A DNA stretch of 64,000 bases, from contig CM063108.1 of NCBI GenBank assembly GCA_031841125.1, positions 67,304,344 to 67,368,343 of the forward strand, in the 5' to 3' direction. Positions 35,047 through 47,080 of the stretch are shown here, piece after piece; position 1 is the stretch's first letter, and every line of letters begins with the position of its first letter. Below the pieces are notes generated by a model. It had not been told where the DNA came from and made no database searches. It worked only from the letters and a program-made list of their open reading frames with translations. This DNA is from Acanthococcus lagerstroemiae. Lineage: Eukaryota > Arthropoda > Insecta > Hemiptera > Eriococcidae. The position numbers were made by a program, and so were the translations under genes.

Positions 35047-36470
35047 TTATTTGTGCGCCCACGAGCGGGCATAGGTCTCCCCCACCCTTCTCCATCGGTC
35101 CCTATTCCTTGCTTCCCTTATCCAAAGCCTCCCCTCTATATTTTTCAATTCGTCGAGCCACCTTTTCAAGGGTCTCCCTTGGGTTCTCCTTCCTTCCTTG
35201 GATACCAGTCCAATATCCTTCTTCCCCACCTTCGTGTACCTTCTCTGGCAACATGTCCTGTACAATCAAACTTTACTTTTTTAACAATGTACCCACAGTC
35301 TTTTGTTCCAGTCTGCCTTCTTACTTCAGTATTTCCTGATTTATCCTTTATTTTGATTCCCAAAATCAATCGCTCCTTAGCACTTTGGGTTCTTGTCATT
35401 TTTAGGGTGTTTGCCCAGGCGCAGATGCAACATTCTATCAGGAAATTTTCCAAGGAATAATGCAATGTGAGTTATGTCTCATAAGTATGTTAGCAGTATT
35501 AAGTAAGTGGTAATTTTGGTATTCTCTTTCAGGTCTTTTACAAATATTTCGTTTCTTGTTTGACTATTTACCTTCATTTTTTTGTTATCAGGAACGAGGA
35601 ATCATCCAAAACCGTCAACATGCCTTCAACCACAAATTTGAACTTCTATTATAAGTAGCGGAATTAACAAAAAACGTGAATAAATAATTGGCAGATCACG
35701 TTTTCTTTTTGAAATGAAAGATTATCTTTCTCGCATTCAAACAGTTCACGAATGTTTCACGCCTTGTGTGACCAGGAGTGGAGCTAATTTATTATATATT
35801 TTTTGTACCTCCCTCTCCATCTTCCAATTGACACCTTACCAAGTTCTGAGATCAGCATGTTTTTGGATTCCTTCATTCTGAATACTGGGATTTCCTTTTT
35901 CTTCCTTATATTACTTTTCCCAAAGTTTTTAAATCTACCCCTTTTTAGTATGCTTAATTTTATTTGTAGGGCGCGATGATCTGAAGGGAGGACTAGTTTG
36001 TCACACTTTTTTTTATGTCTTTAACTATTCTTATGCCATTAACCAAAAAGTAGTCGATTTCATTTTTTATATTCCCATCAGGAGAGCACCAGGTCCATTT
36101 TTTTGTTTTCCTTTTCTTATAAAAAGAGTTCACAATCTTCTCGGATCCATCCTCCGTGAAATTTAGGAGGTATTTCCCGTTTCTGTTCGTTAAGTCGCCT
36201 GAGCAAAATTTGCCTACACTATTATAAATACTGATATCCAATTTATCTCCAAGTTTTGCGTTTAGGTCCTCCATTATAAGAGTGTAATATTCTCGTTCTC
36301 TTTCGACTGTTTCTTGAAGGAGTTTGTAGAGTTCTTCCAGTTCCTCTACTTTGGCTTGGAGTGCAGGGGCGTACACCTAAATTAATAGTAGTTTTGTTTT
36401 TGAGTCCAATACTAATTTTAACGAACTTATCCTTTCTGAAATTCCTGTCACTTCTGTGATTTTACTTGTC
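35047..36470 (-). pseudogene. RTE-type LINE remnant: endonuclease domain and C-terminal end, reverse transcriptase lost
   Basis: From 36470 downward the minus strand reads ERISSLKLVL, then a TAG where the family has Q, followed by VYAPALQAKVEEL. It continues through MEDLNAKLGD, KKWTWCSPDGNIKNEIDYF and LPSDHRALQIKLS (to about 35940). These are the active-site blocks of an apurinic-type endonuclease (GDFNAKLG, here changed to EDLNAKLG; SDHR). After a gap with no recognisable reverse transcriptase comes the C-terminal end, ERLILGIKIKDKSGNT and CTGHVAREGTRRWGRRILDW, then GRPLKRWLDELKN and RDRWRRVGETYARSWA. A frame change near 35170-35260 splits this end. In-frame stops, the frameshift and the missing core show a dead element. 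Confidence 0.82.
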
Positions 36471-36868
36471 CACTTTTAATGCACATAAAAACACTGCGTA
36501 GACGCTCGGTTGCTGTGATAGCGGCTGTACTGTTGTTTATAACGGAGGCTCTCAATATAAATTCTAACATCGATTTTGAAAATTGGAAAATGATGCCGAT
36601 GCTACCATTTTTTAGCTGGCAAAAAAGAAATGTTAATTTTTAAATATTTCTCAATGTATTCCCCCACCTTCATGCCAATTTTCAGTATTTTTAAAGTGGT
36701 GGTGCATACCTAAACTGATTTTTGCTTATGAAGCCGAAAAACTAGATCCGGCACCAATTTCTTCTTAAATAAAAGCTATAACATATAAAGGGTAGTTTTC
36801 TGCTAAAACTTTTAGGTACTCACGTACCTATTAACTAGAGATATGAGACCTTTTGATTTTCACTGTAC

Positions 36869-38198
36869 ATTAATGGCCGCCGGACAGAGATGGAGTCGGC
36901 GGCCGGACCAATCACACGGGAGATAACCTGCGGCATTCCTCAGGGATCAGTACTCGGACCTACACTGTGGAACGTCGCCTTCAACGGGATGCTGAGGCTG
37001 GCATTACCACCAGGCGTGAAGCTGATTTGTTACGCCGACGACACGCTGGTAGTGTGCCAGGCGGAGACGACAGCAGAGGTCACGCGACGAGTGAACCAGG
37101 CGTTAGAGATGCTGACCCACTGGATCGAGTCGGCGGGGCTGTGCTCAGCGGTTCAGAAGACAGAAGCGGGTTTGTTTACGACGCGACGCAAGTACAGCCC
37201 ACCCACATTTGTCCTAAAAGGTGTGGAGATCGGGCTCTGTACAGCCCTGAAGTACCTGGGGCTGTGGTTCGACGGGAAGTTGCATTTCCGAGAGCACTTC
37301 CGACGGGCAGCTGAGAAGGCGGATCGAGTAGCCAGCCAGCTGTCCCGTTTGATGTCGAACCTAGGGGGGCCGAGAGAGCAGCGACGAAGGATGTACGTGA
37401 ATGTCATCATGCCGGTCCTCCTATACGGGGCGCCAATATTCGCCGACGCCATCGATATGCCATACAGGAGAGCGGAGATGGAGAAGATCAAGCGAAAAGC
37501 CGCGATGAGGTGTGTCAAGGCGTACCGCACTGCTTCTTCGGATGCAGCAGGCGTGTTAGCGCGTATACCGCCGATCGAACTCAAGGTTGGCGAAATTGCG
37601 GCGGTATACGGTGCGAAGAAGAAAGCGAAGACGAAACGGGAGGCAGTTCGGGTCAAGCGAGTCATCCAGCAGGACACGCTTCTGAAGTGGAAGGACGCGC
37701 TCGCCCATTCGACCAAGGGCGAGTGGACCCGAGCGCTGATACGCGACCTCAACGGATGGGTAGGAAGAACGCACGGAGCGCTCAACTTCCACCTTACTCA
37801 AGTATTGAGCAGCCACGGGTGCTTCGGCACGTACCTACATCGGATGTCGATAGCGCCGAGTCCCGTGTGCGCGCACTGTGATCGAGGGGCGGAGGACACA
37901 ACCATGGCACACCCTGTTCGAGTGTGAGGCCTGGGAGCAGGAGAGGCGCGGGACGGCCACAACAGCGATCGATCCCGGCGGAAGAAGTGATGAATACGAC
38001 GGCGTGATCAGCCGTCTCGCCCCGGACAGCCTGGTTCCGGAGATGATGAAGAACGGACGCAGTTGGAACCGGGTGTCGGCCTTCGTCTCGGCCATCATGA
38101 AGAAGAAGATGCAGACGGAGTGGTCGAGACAGAGGGTCGGCGAGTTATCAAGCTCGGCTCACACCATCGAACAGGAGGAGAACTCTGTATCATCCTAG
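36869..38198 (+). pseudogene. R1-type non-LTR reverse transcriptase fragment, 5' truncated, one frameshift
   Basis: The fragment opens in frame at INGRRTEMESAAGP, with no initiation region, then ITREITCGIPQGSVLGP, LICYADDTLVV (catalytic YADD), LKYLGLWFDGKLHF and the thumb. Near the C-terminus is the zinc-knuckle-like CAHCDRGAEDT. At about 37910 the frame shifts: the original frame stops at 37927, while the other frame continues with HTLFECEAWEQERRG and runs to a stop at 38198. The frameshift falls between the paired Cys and the His/Cys of the knuckle, and amounts to one extra base. The GC content (about 57 percent) stands out from the host DNA, suggesting a recent insertion. The 3' UTR continues to about 38576 and has relatives at 15925, 27670, 30054 and 56980. 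Confidence 0.88.
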
Positions 38199-38576
38199 GA
38201 AGAGCTGCTGCAGCTGCACTGCGGACCCAACCGGCAGGGCTCACCCGTCGTCACCACCTGCCTGCGTCGACACACGGACCAACACGAAGAGGTGAGGGGT
38301 GAGTGAAGAGAGGCAGTGCGTCCGGCCGTGGGGGACCTGAAATTTCCAGGCCAGCGCTCAGGGAGTGCGGACCTCGGCCAGTAGGGAACCCCATGGTGGC
38401 CCTGGTAGGACGCGCGCACCGTTCCGGCACGTAGAAATGGGGGCTCGGGCTCGGGCCCGGCCCCAAGGCATCCCTCCGGTCACTGACGCGATACTCGAAA
38501 GGGTAGTTCCTGTGGCCGGGGGTGCGGTGTCATAGGGGCCACTTTGGCATGCGTGCATCGCCATACGTCCCACCAC
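38199..38576 (+). repeat. 3' UTR of the R1-type LINE fragment
   Basis: GC-rich sequence directly after the element's last stop. The final 190 bases (38390-38576), including GACGCGATACTCGAAAGGGT, CCACTTTGGCATGCGTGCAT and the end CGTCCCACCA, recur elsewhere in the window. Host-like AT-rich DNA starts after the CCACCA. No clear target duplication was found. Confidence 0.75.
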
Positions 38577-38872
38577 ACCCAAAAAACGATCAAAATGAAA
38601 TTCGAAAAAATAAATAGCTAAATATAGCAGAAACTTAATCGAATTCAGACTGATTGACTCACTAACTCATTCAGTGAACGCGGTTGGAATTTATGGCATA
38701 ATGAGATGTCAGAGCAATGACAATATCTTATCGTCTTTTTCCTGTTTTAAATGTCCTTTTCGGATATTTTGTACGTACATCGGCTGTCCCAAAACTACTG
38801 ATAACTCGAGAACAAATAATGTTAGCGACGAAAGTAAACCGGCATCTTGAAGCTCAAACATTGTTGAACAAC

Positions 38873-39126
38873 ATATCGCTCGTCCAATACAACAACGTCA
38901 TAACTCAAAAAATTGAATTTTTGAGTTAGGCACATAGGAGTAAAGGTATGAGTCAAACCTTGTCAATGCAAGAATGACATTTATAATATTTCAATTCCAT
39001 CTACCAGAATGCGTTAATGTTATACATTAATTATTCGCGTCTTAATAGCACCTTAAACTTTCAAATTGCTCTCCTGAAAAATTGCGTTTTTTGAGTTATG
39101 ACGTTGTTGTATTGGACGAGCGATAT
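38873..39126. mobile_element. MITE, 254 bp, about 40-bp terminal inverted repeats
   Basis: The left end is ATATCGCTCGTCCAATACAA, continuing through CAACGTCATAACTCAAAAAA, with the reverse complement at 39087-39126. A block TTTCAAATTGCTCTCCTG at 39059 differs by a single base from that in the MITE at 13740-13997, at nearly the same distance from the right end. Non-coding. Confidence 0.8.
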
Positions 39127-39240
39127 CCAAAATTTAAGTCGCTACGTATAAAAACACGCGCGTGAAACAAGTTGAGGTACAAACTCTGGATTTTTTTACG
39201 ATGGAAAAAAAAACATTTATCCCACCGTTCGACCCATTCT

Positions 39241-40035
39241 CAGGGTGTCTAACAAAATTGAATTTCGAAAATAAATGATATTTAAATTACCTTCCCCTCC
39301 CCAATTTGCTATGAATGCGCCAAAATGCAAATGCGATATGGACTTCTCTTCTGGCCGCAAAACCGACCTAGGTCAAAATCTGGTGAGTTGCTACGTGGGC
39401 TCAAACCTGGGACCTCCGGATTCCGAGATCAACGCGCGCTATCCGCTCGGCCAACCAGACCCCTCCTCAGGAGATATTGCTCCTATTCGTAATTTCTTGA
39501 TGATTGATGAATGTGATGTGGGCAAGAGAAAGGGTATCTCACATGCAAAAGAACATATTTTTCTAAAAGCGTTTCTGCTGATTCATTAATCATGAAGTCT
39601 TTTCATTTTTTTCCCTTTCTTTTGGAGTCGGGAACTATTTTTAGTATTTTTGAGTAAAGAATTAGAAAAACCCTATTTTGGAAAAAAAATATTGAAAAAT
39701 AAGCAGAACTGGTGCAAAATATACGGTAAATGCCAAAATATGTGAAACATACAAAATGAAGGGATGCTCATTTAACTCAGAATTCTGTGATTCGTGAAGA
39801 TCTTTTAAAACTTCTGGATACACTCCATAGATAGAAATATACATTCGCATAAAAATTGCAGCCCTGCCCCATTATAATAGAGTTTTCCAATTCTAAATTC
39901 TTTGTTCTAGCTTTCAAAGTATAATTCGCTGATTTACTTTAAAATTTTCAAATGACCACGAAAAAAAAAAGACTTTAAATCACTTAAATGACCTTCTTTC
40001 AAAATAAATGACTTAAATGACTGTTAGACACCCTG
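39241..40035. mobile_element. CAGGGTGTCTA family DNA transposon, 795 bp, TSD ATTCT, with nested SINE
   Basis: Termini are CAGGGTGTCTAACAAAATTG and ATGACTGTTAGACACCCTG. ATTCT directly flanks both ends. The right subterminal region repeats AAATGACTT and TTAAATGAC. The extra length compared with other copies is explained by a tRNA-like SINE at about 39380-39465. Confidence 0.82.
39380..39465 (-). repeat. tRNA-derived SINE head (A and B boxes)
   Basis: On the minus strand GGTTGGCCGAGCGGATAGCG gives an A box and CCCAGGTTTGAGCCC a B box, at tRNA-like spacing. The T-stem has two mismatches, and about nine extra bases separate it from the possible acceptor partner. It is therefore a tRNA-like SINE or pseudogene, not a working tRNA gene. 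Confidence 0.6.
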
Positions 40036-40724
40036 ATTCTATAAACGTTATCCTGCTCCATGAAAAAGAGCCTTTCACTTTCAATTATAACGAAGGGGGA
40101 AGGGAGGGTAGGGGAGGGAGTAAAAACCCTCAACCTCATACGTTGTCAGATGGCAGAATCGAATTTCAGTAAACAATGATTAAGGGCATATTTTATATAC
40201 TTAGCTTGTCTACTCCGAAAAATGTTGTAGATGATAAAATCTGACGAATAAAAACTTATATTTTTTAATCGTACATTTCAAAACTTTTGCATTTGACAAA
40301 TCGTAACTTGTGTCCATATATGCAGATGATTGTCTGAGTTTAGGGTTATCACGTAATTGCCGAACAGCTTCCACTGCTGCGACTGTATTGTTATGTTGAA
40401 GGCTACGCACTCCAGCAAAGTATAATCACCTATACCCCCCTTTAGAAAAGTGGGAGGGTGTACACAGTAGGGTGGTCCAAAAAGTTTTTTTGTGTGTGTG
40501 TGGAAAAGTAGCGAGTAGCGCTTCCAAGAGCTTTATTTTCTAGTAGGGGTAAAAACAACTCCAGCCAAATTAGTTCAAATTTCATCATTGTAGTCCATGG
40601 CGAGGATACACGAATACACAAAAATGTATAAAAACTGGTTTTCTTAGTTTTTGTCTCTCCGCAACCTAGAAGCGTCCGTACGGGGGCAGAACCTAAAAAC
40701 CGCCACTAGATACGTCTAATATAT

Positions 40725-41200
40725 CGAAATTAGGGTTTGCGGAGTCAATGATTCCGTTTTTGAGGTTGCTTTGGTCCCAACACCCATCAATATTGGTCCA
40801 CAAGGGACTAAAATGTTAAAATATTCAAATTTACACGTACTGGCGTTAAATATGTCAAAATTAGGGTTTTGTGAGTCGAGAATTTTATTCTCCGAGTTGC
40901 CTTGTTCCCAAACTCCATTCATATTGGTCCATAGGGGACTGCAATGTAAAATACTCAAATCTTATTTAACTTTAACATCAGTAGATTTGAATATTTAATT
41001 TTCAGCTCCCTGTGAACTAATATAGTTAGGGATTGAGACCAAAATAACCTGTAAAATAATATCCGCGATTCAGAAACCCTAATTTTGACAAATTTGACGC
41101 CAACATGTGTAAATTTGAATATTTTTACATTTCAGCCTTTTTAGACTAATAAGGATATAGGTTGAGATCAAAATAACCTCAAAAAACATAATATTCGGAT
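40725..41200. repeat. 131-bp repeats arranged head to head
   Basis: Two direct units begin with AAATTAGGGTTTGCGGAGTC (40728) and AAATTAGGGTTTTGTGAGTC (40859). Beyond about 40990 comparable units occur in reverse complement, for example CAGAAACCCTAATTTTG at 41076. The whole is an imperfect inverted repeat of about 475 bp with tandem substructure. Confidence 0.6.
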
Positions 41201-43704
41201 ATATTTAGCGACAACTTTACGTTAAATCTCACTCTCGTGCGCGAGCACTAAATATTCTTCGATTTCAAAAACGTTTTGGCTGGGGGGTTTTTACACCGAT
41301 TAGAACAGATTAAGCTCCTGGGAGCGTAACTTTTCAAAAAAATATTTTTTCTGAACCAGCCTGGTACACAGCATATTCTTCGGCCCTTCGTAAATACTGT
41401 TGGCGAATCTTGGTAAAATAGCAACTATTCGTAGCAGTAAAACCCAAACTTTTCAAAGTACTTTCATACTACGTGGTGTTAACCACATGCAGTTCGCAGA
41501 CTGAGGAATGGGAAGCGGAGAAGCACACACGCGGCTATCTCAATTCTCAAACACGTGAACATGCGATCGAGATAGTGATAGTTTTTGGTTTTTGAAGAGA
41601 ACGATTACAGCGTTAAAGGGGGATGTGGAGAGGAATTACAATGAAGTGATTAAATACTTCTAAATATTTAATACTTGAACGACGACTTGACGGCTACACA
41701 AATAATCTGTTTACAATCTATCGTTCGCATAATCCCAATGAAATAACCCAGTAAGTGCTTCTACCGAGAAAACTATATCCTACGTATGACACTATGTCAT
41801 TATTTCGATCAAGTATTGCAGATAACTAAGCTGTAGCTAAATATCTACACGAGTGACACAATACCACAATTAAAACGTTGTTCTCATTTCAGGGAAGACA
41901 AACAAATTAATACCGGTTGGCAGTTCGTAAAATAAGTCATCGCATTCTGAATAAAAAACGAACATCACGGTGAATAAGGTGCAAAAGAAACAATTATATT
42001 GAAAGTGGAACTAGAGGTGTGACAAGGTTAACGACTGATGCACCAATTAACAGTGAACTCCAAGCCATATTATTTACAGGGTTGATTTGACACATGCAAT
42101 TAGGGGAACCGGTTACTAGTTTAGCAAGATAGTGGTAACGGTTATTGAACCACTCACATTACACTGTACTATTTCTCTATATTTATACTTAGTCACGTGC
42201 TAATGCAAATGCAAATTAATTTAAATAAATTCATTCGCGTCACTCACACTTTACTCGTCACTGGAATAACCCGTAACCGACACTCCAGTAGTTTGATCAC
42301 ACTGAACAGTGGCGAGCATATTCAGGACGGCAAAGAGTATTTTTAATTGGTTCAGATACGTATGAATTGCAGGTCAAGAAATCACAAATTATCATTTAAG
42401 GAAGAATAATTATCACTGAATATATGAAAATTTTCACGTTTTAGGTATATTAAAACTAATTTTGTGAGAATTCGAGATCATGCAGATAAGAAACTGCGAG
42501 CGCCGAAAAAACATATGTCAACCAAATCGGTCTCCAAAATTTGAAACTCCAATTATTTTCAGTGAACTGCTTGTGAACTGCCTTAAGTAAGTCATATTCG
42601 ATGTACTAATTTGTCCTCTATGCTCAAGATGTCAAGATGACAACAGGAGTGAATTGTACACACATACCTAAATGCTCTTCGCGATCAAAAAAATAGTTTT
42701 CATAAGATGGAAAACAATCCGAGGAAGCAACTGAAAAAAACATACAGCACTACTTCCTCAACCGGAAAGTAAGTACCATGTTCACATTTTCTGAAGTAAA
42801 CGAACAACTGAAACTTTGACGGAAATAGAGGTGCTTCACGAAATAAGTTCAGGAAATGATACATGGTAAAAATAGGTTCTTCGAATAATACAATAAGCAC
42901 TATGTCGAACCTGAACGGTAACTTTGCTCACTTGAATATTAACCTGAAATGCGGGAACACTCTAGACGAGTGAAAATAGAGGGAAAATCGGCATATAACT
43001 TCGTTAAAAAAATAATACAGCAGATAATTACCGGTGTCACTGGAACTTATTCCGACAGTCTGTGTTTTGACATACAAACGTTGTAAATTAATATGAATGT
43101 CTTACGATCACAACGCACAATCAAGTAATTAAAGACATGTTTTTCACATAATCCAGTCCGAGAAGGTAAAATTGGAAATAGAAAGTAAATTAGTGAATGT
43201 GACTGATGAAATAGAAAAGACGAACACGGGAAAATTAAACATCCAGAGGTGATAACAGCGCACACACGTCGAAACCTCGAAGCCCCCCTTCTTACAATCG
43301 ATGACGTTGTATTACAGGGTGAGTTTACCCGTCTGTAATCAGAATTCCGAAGTAAGGTTCTATAGTTTCACACAGGTATAATGGACTGCCATTTTGATTT
43401 CCAACTAAAGTCTGGTCCAGTTAAGAAACATAACTGGCTACCCGCAATGCACATATATTATCACTTATCATCGCCTTATCAGCCACAATAAATAATTCAA
43501 TGACTTCGGCCCTGGGGCCGTACTTCAACAAGCACGCAAGCAGTCATGTTATCGAAACTAAATACTCAAAAAAATGATGTTTCATGTCGGATTTCGTGGA
43601 TAACGTGAATAATTTCATTAATTAGACTCTGTTGGATGTGAATTCGCTTTCTTTAACATTACTCATCTTTAAATTGTTCGTGTCTCGAAAATGCACTGTT
43701 CAAC
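41201..43704. other. Gap upstream of CCZ1, no gene recognised
   Basis: AT-rich DNA without conserved frames. The CCZ1 promoter and 5' UTR should lie at its right end. Short frames at 42700-42900 and 43047-43265 show nothing recognisable. Confidence 0.5.
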
Positions 43705-46700
43705 ATGCAAGAAAAAGTTGATATTTCTATAAAGAATTTCTACATATTCAATCCCAAGTTCGGAGAGAAAGAAGGCGAGGTAACTATAATATTGGTATAT
43801 ATGACGTGGATCGACTATAGTTTCAGCAGTGACTCCTGTTGGCCGCTCTGATTCTTGGTTGAAGCTTTTTGATAACTCATGTTAGCCATGAATTTAATTT
43901 GACTTCAGGAAGAAAAGAAGATATTCCTGTATTATCCTCCAAAAACCGATGCTATCACTCAAATTAAAACTGTCGGCCTTAGTGAAGCTATTATTAAATT
44001 CACTCAGTAAGTTACAATCCCACAATCTGAGTTTGGTGACTTATCATAACGTTGATCATTTGGTTTCAAATTGCCTAAAATTCCGACTGACTTTATTACA
44101 GGACTTTCATAAATAAAGAAGAATGCAGATCAGTGCACACCCTGAAAACAAGGCAGTTTTTCTATCAGCCAGAACCCGACTATTGGATGGTCCTAGTAGG
44201 GTCATTTTCTCTTGTGGAGTGTATTTATCCGTAACGAAATATTTATGTTCTTCAAATGACTGTTTTTCCTTTCACAGACCATCAACTTGCCTCATTCAAA
44301 ATCAAAGAACGGTGTGAAAGACGTCGTATATCATGACGAAAATGTGCACGATGAAGTGTATTTATGTTTGCTAAAGCAAGCTTATGAAATGTACAAATTG
44401 TTTGTCGGTCCGTTCCACATGTTAATGGCGGATGATCCGCTGAACACAACAAATCTTAAGCTTAAATTACAACAGTTTTTCAATAGAGTAAGTAAGGTTC
44501 TCGTTTGAATGCTATTCCGTGATTCTACGAAAATTACGTTGTTCATTTGTGTGTTTCAGTATTTACATTATATGAAGATTGCCAATTGTGATATTATCGA
44601 TGTGTTCGAAGGAATGCAATTTTTACCATTAGATAAAAAAACTTATTTACACGCTCAGAGTTTCATGAATCGGTTTCAGTGTGTCTTCAGTGAACAAGTG
44701 CAGTATTCGATGTTACTGATGAAACACCATGTTGTCTGGTATGCCTTTCATTTCGCGATTCTGGTATGAAATATTACATATTTTAAATATTGTTAAATCA
44801 TCGTATGCTCGTAGGAGTAACATAGAAGCATCAGAATTGCGAGTAATTTATCGATATTTGGTGACGAACTTGCTGTCGTCTTATTTGAACGAAGACGCTA
44901 CTAAAGAATGTAATGCAGACAATAAACCTAATGAAATTGCTTTTGGAAGTGATGTAAATGCTGGACGGTAAATATTCTGCTTATCTGCGAATGGAATTCT
45001 ATCAGATTGAGATCTTTTGTGTTATTTTTACTTATGTTTATGTTCTGCTTGAAGGTTCATCACATGCCCTCCGTTTTATTCCAATAAGAGCAATACCACC
45101 ATGGCAAAAGTTCCTAAATTATTCATAAGATGCGGAGAGAAAAATCTAGTTTACCAACTGTTGGTATACAATGTTCTGTCTTCGTTCATGTGTATATTCA
45201 TTCCTGGTAAGCATAAACGATGCGGTAACGTATTATTTGAATGTTCAATGAATATGAAATTATTTTCATTTATTGTGCTTCAGAATCGGTTGAACTTTCG
45301 CTGGATTTCCTGAAAATGGTAGAAACCTTCTTGAAAATGAAACTGGTTACTTTAGCCACCGAGCTTTCCTTACAGGGAGTGAAAAGACGTTCTACCCGTG
45401 GAAATACATCAAACTGTGGAAGTTCTTTCAGTTACATTTACTTCAATCGATTGAATTTAGCCCAAAAAAATACGTTACACGAAAACAAAGCTCACGTCAC
45501 ACCCGAGGTACTTTCAGTTTTAACCGACGTGTGTTTCGATAAGAAGAGGTGAGTCCAAATTTTCCTCTTATTCGGTCAAAATAAACGAATTTAGGCGATG
45601 AATGCATTTTGATAACTTCTGTTATGTTTGTAGAAATAGTCCAACGAGTGAGACGGTCGTGAAAACTTACGATGATTTTTGGATTGTCGGACAGTTTTGT
45701 AATGAACGTGAATTCTATGTGATAACTCAGCAGAAGAATACCACACTTATTGAAATCAGCGGTGAGTAATGAATTTATTTGATGAAAGTCAGTCTACCTG
45801 CCTCTGACTCATCTATTTGCCCAATTTTCGGTAGGTCTGACTATCTTTGTCCACTTGCACGTCTCTCCACATATTTATTTGATTTTCCGTCTCGTATCGT
45901 CGAACTGGAGTTTTTATCATTCCACACAAGAAGAAATTAAAGGGGTCACATGAGTAGATTGTTTGTAGCTGGACTGAGTAACAGAAATGATAGGGGAGGA
46001 AGAAATTAACTGACTGGAAGTACAGAAATAAAGAGAAAATTGGTATGATAAAGAAGACAAACATTACCAATTGTGAAATAACATGAAAAACAGATGAATG
46101 TCGGATTCAAAGAACCGAAGGGATTTTCGTTCTTGGATTCGAAGTTTATGCCGTCGGTTCCGCTTCTGTTTGGTACAGACGTGAACACGTAATATTTGTT
46201 AGGTACTAGGAAAGTTGGAAACATCTTGGTCCTCGTATCTCGGATCTTGCCCCTTGACTTTGTTTTTTCAACAGAGATGCCTCCCTGTCTGTCGATCTGT
46301 CCACCTTCCTGTCTTTTTCCGTCTAGTTATCTTTCTCCCTGTCTGCCTGTTTGGCAGGAGCTGGCTGATGAAATAGCCGTCTATTTCTCTGCTTACCTTC
46401 CGGATTTGCTTGCTCGATATCTGTTTCTCAGTTTAACAGTGTGTCTGTTTCTTTGTTCGGCTGGATCTTAGGGAACAGGTCTGTCCTAAATGAGATGGGT
46501 AACCCACTCTGACTTTTTTCCAGTTTCCGAAGTAGGAGGCGGTGGAAATCAAGGTTTTAATGAATACACAGATAAGATTATAAAGCCATGTATAGAATTT
46601 ATGAAATGATACCATTTTCATAACAGTTTTTTTTAATACTCTTACTTTCCCATCGTTAATCGTTTTCATTTGCGTTTTATAGAGGAAATGAAGAGAATCT

Positions 46701-46738
46701 GTGACAAGCAATTGAAGAGTATCTTCTTTCATGTGTAA
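43705..46738 (+). CDS. Ccz1: Vacuolar fusion protein CCZ1, complete, ten exons
   Basis: Subunit of the Mon1-Ccz1 complex, the exchange factor that loads Rab7 on late endosomes, lysosomes and autophagosomes. Exons are 43705-43779, 43909-44006, 44102-44195, 44278-44487, 44560-44738, 44815-44967, 45055-45206, 45284-45548, 45634-45761 and 46683-46738. All junction phases agree; 1410 nt give 469 aa (human 482). Conserved blocks are IKNFYIFNPKFGEKEGEEEK and VGLSEAIIKFTQTF (first longin domain), RQFFYQPEPDYWMVL, LKQAYEMYKLFVGPF, CDIIDVFEGMQFLPLDKKTY, LRVIYRYLVTNLL, GRFITCPPF, FSYIYFNRLNLAQKNTLH and the end LKSIFFHV. All introns are short (71-135 nt) except the last (921 nt). The ATG at 43705 fits the homologue's start of the longin region; human CCZ1 has a longer N-terminus. 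A poly(A) signal lies at 46898. Confidence 0.95.
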
Positions 46739-46897
46739 AACGTGTTTCCAGTCAATAAGCTTAACCTAATTGTTAAGACAAGTTAAAATTTAAACTTGAT
46801 TTTTGTTATATTTATCTCATCACGTTACATTTTCCAAATTTTTTATTCCCAATTTCACATTGTATTCTTCCGATGACCTCGTTTTCTATCTTCTTCG

Positions 46898-46909
46898 AAT
46901 AAATTTATT
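46898..46909. terminator. Palindromic bidirectional poly(A) signal AATAAATTTATT
   Basis: It reads AATAAA on both strands. It is 160 bases beyond the CCZ1 stop (plus) and 172 bases beyond the MARCH-gene stop (minus), so either gene could use it. No other canonical signal was noticed between the two stops. Confidence 0.65.
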
Positions 46910-47080
46910 TCGTATTTAGTTTGATACAATAATGTTACTCTTTCTTGCTCAAGTAGATCTACATTTTGAATTTTTACAAATTTGAGCCACGATACAGTTT
47001 CACGAAAAACTTCCAAATGGTTTGCAGAATAACTTTCACTTACAGCGCTAAACCAAATGTTGACAAGTGCCTGTGAGAAT

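Noticed and set aside
37153..37816. Long minus-strand frames at 37.1-37.8 kb
   Set aside because: They are shadows of the GC-rich reverse transcriptase frame on the plus strand.
38195..38582. Overlapping frames in the GC-rich 3' UTR
   Set aside because: High GC leaves few stops; the region aligns with non-coding LINE tails elsewhere.
39380..39465. Intact tRNA gene
   Set aside because: A and B boxes are good, but the T-stem has mismatches and the possible acceptor partner is displaced by about nine bases.
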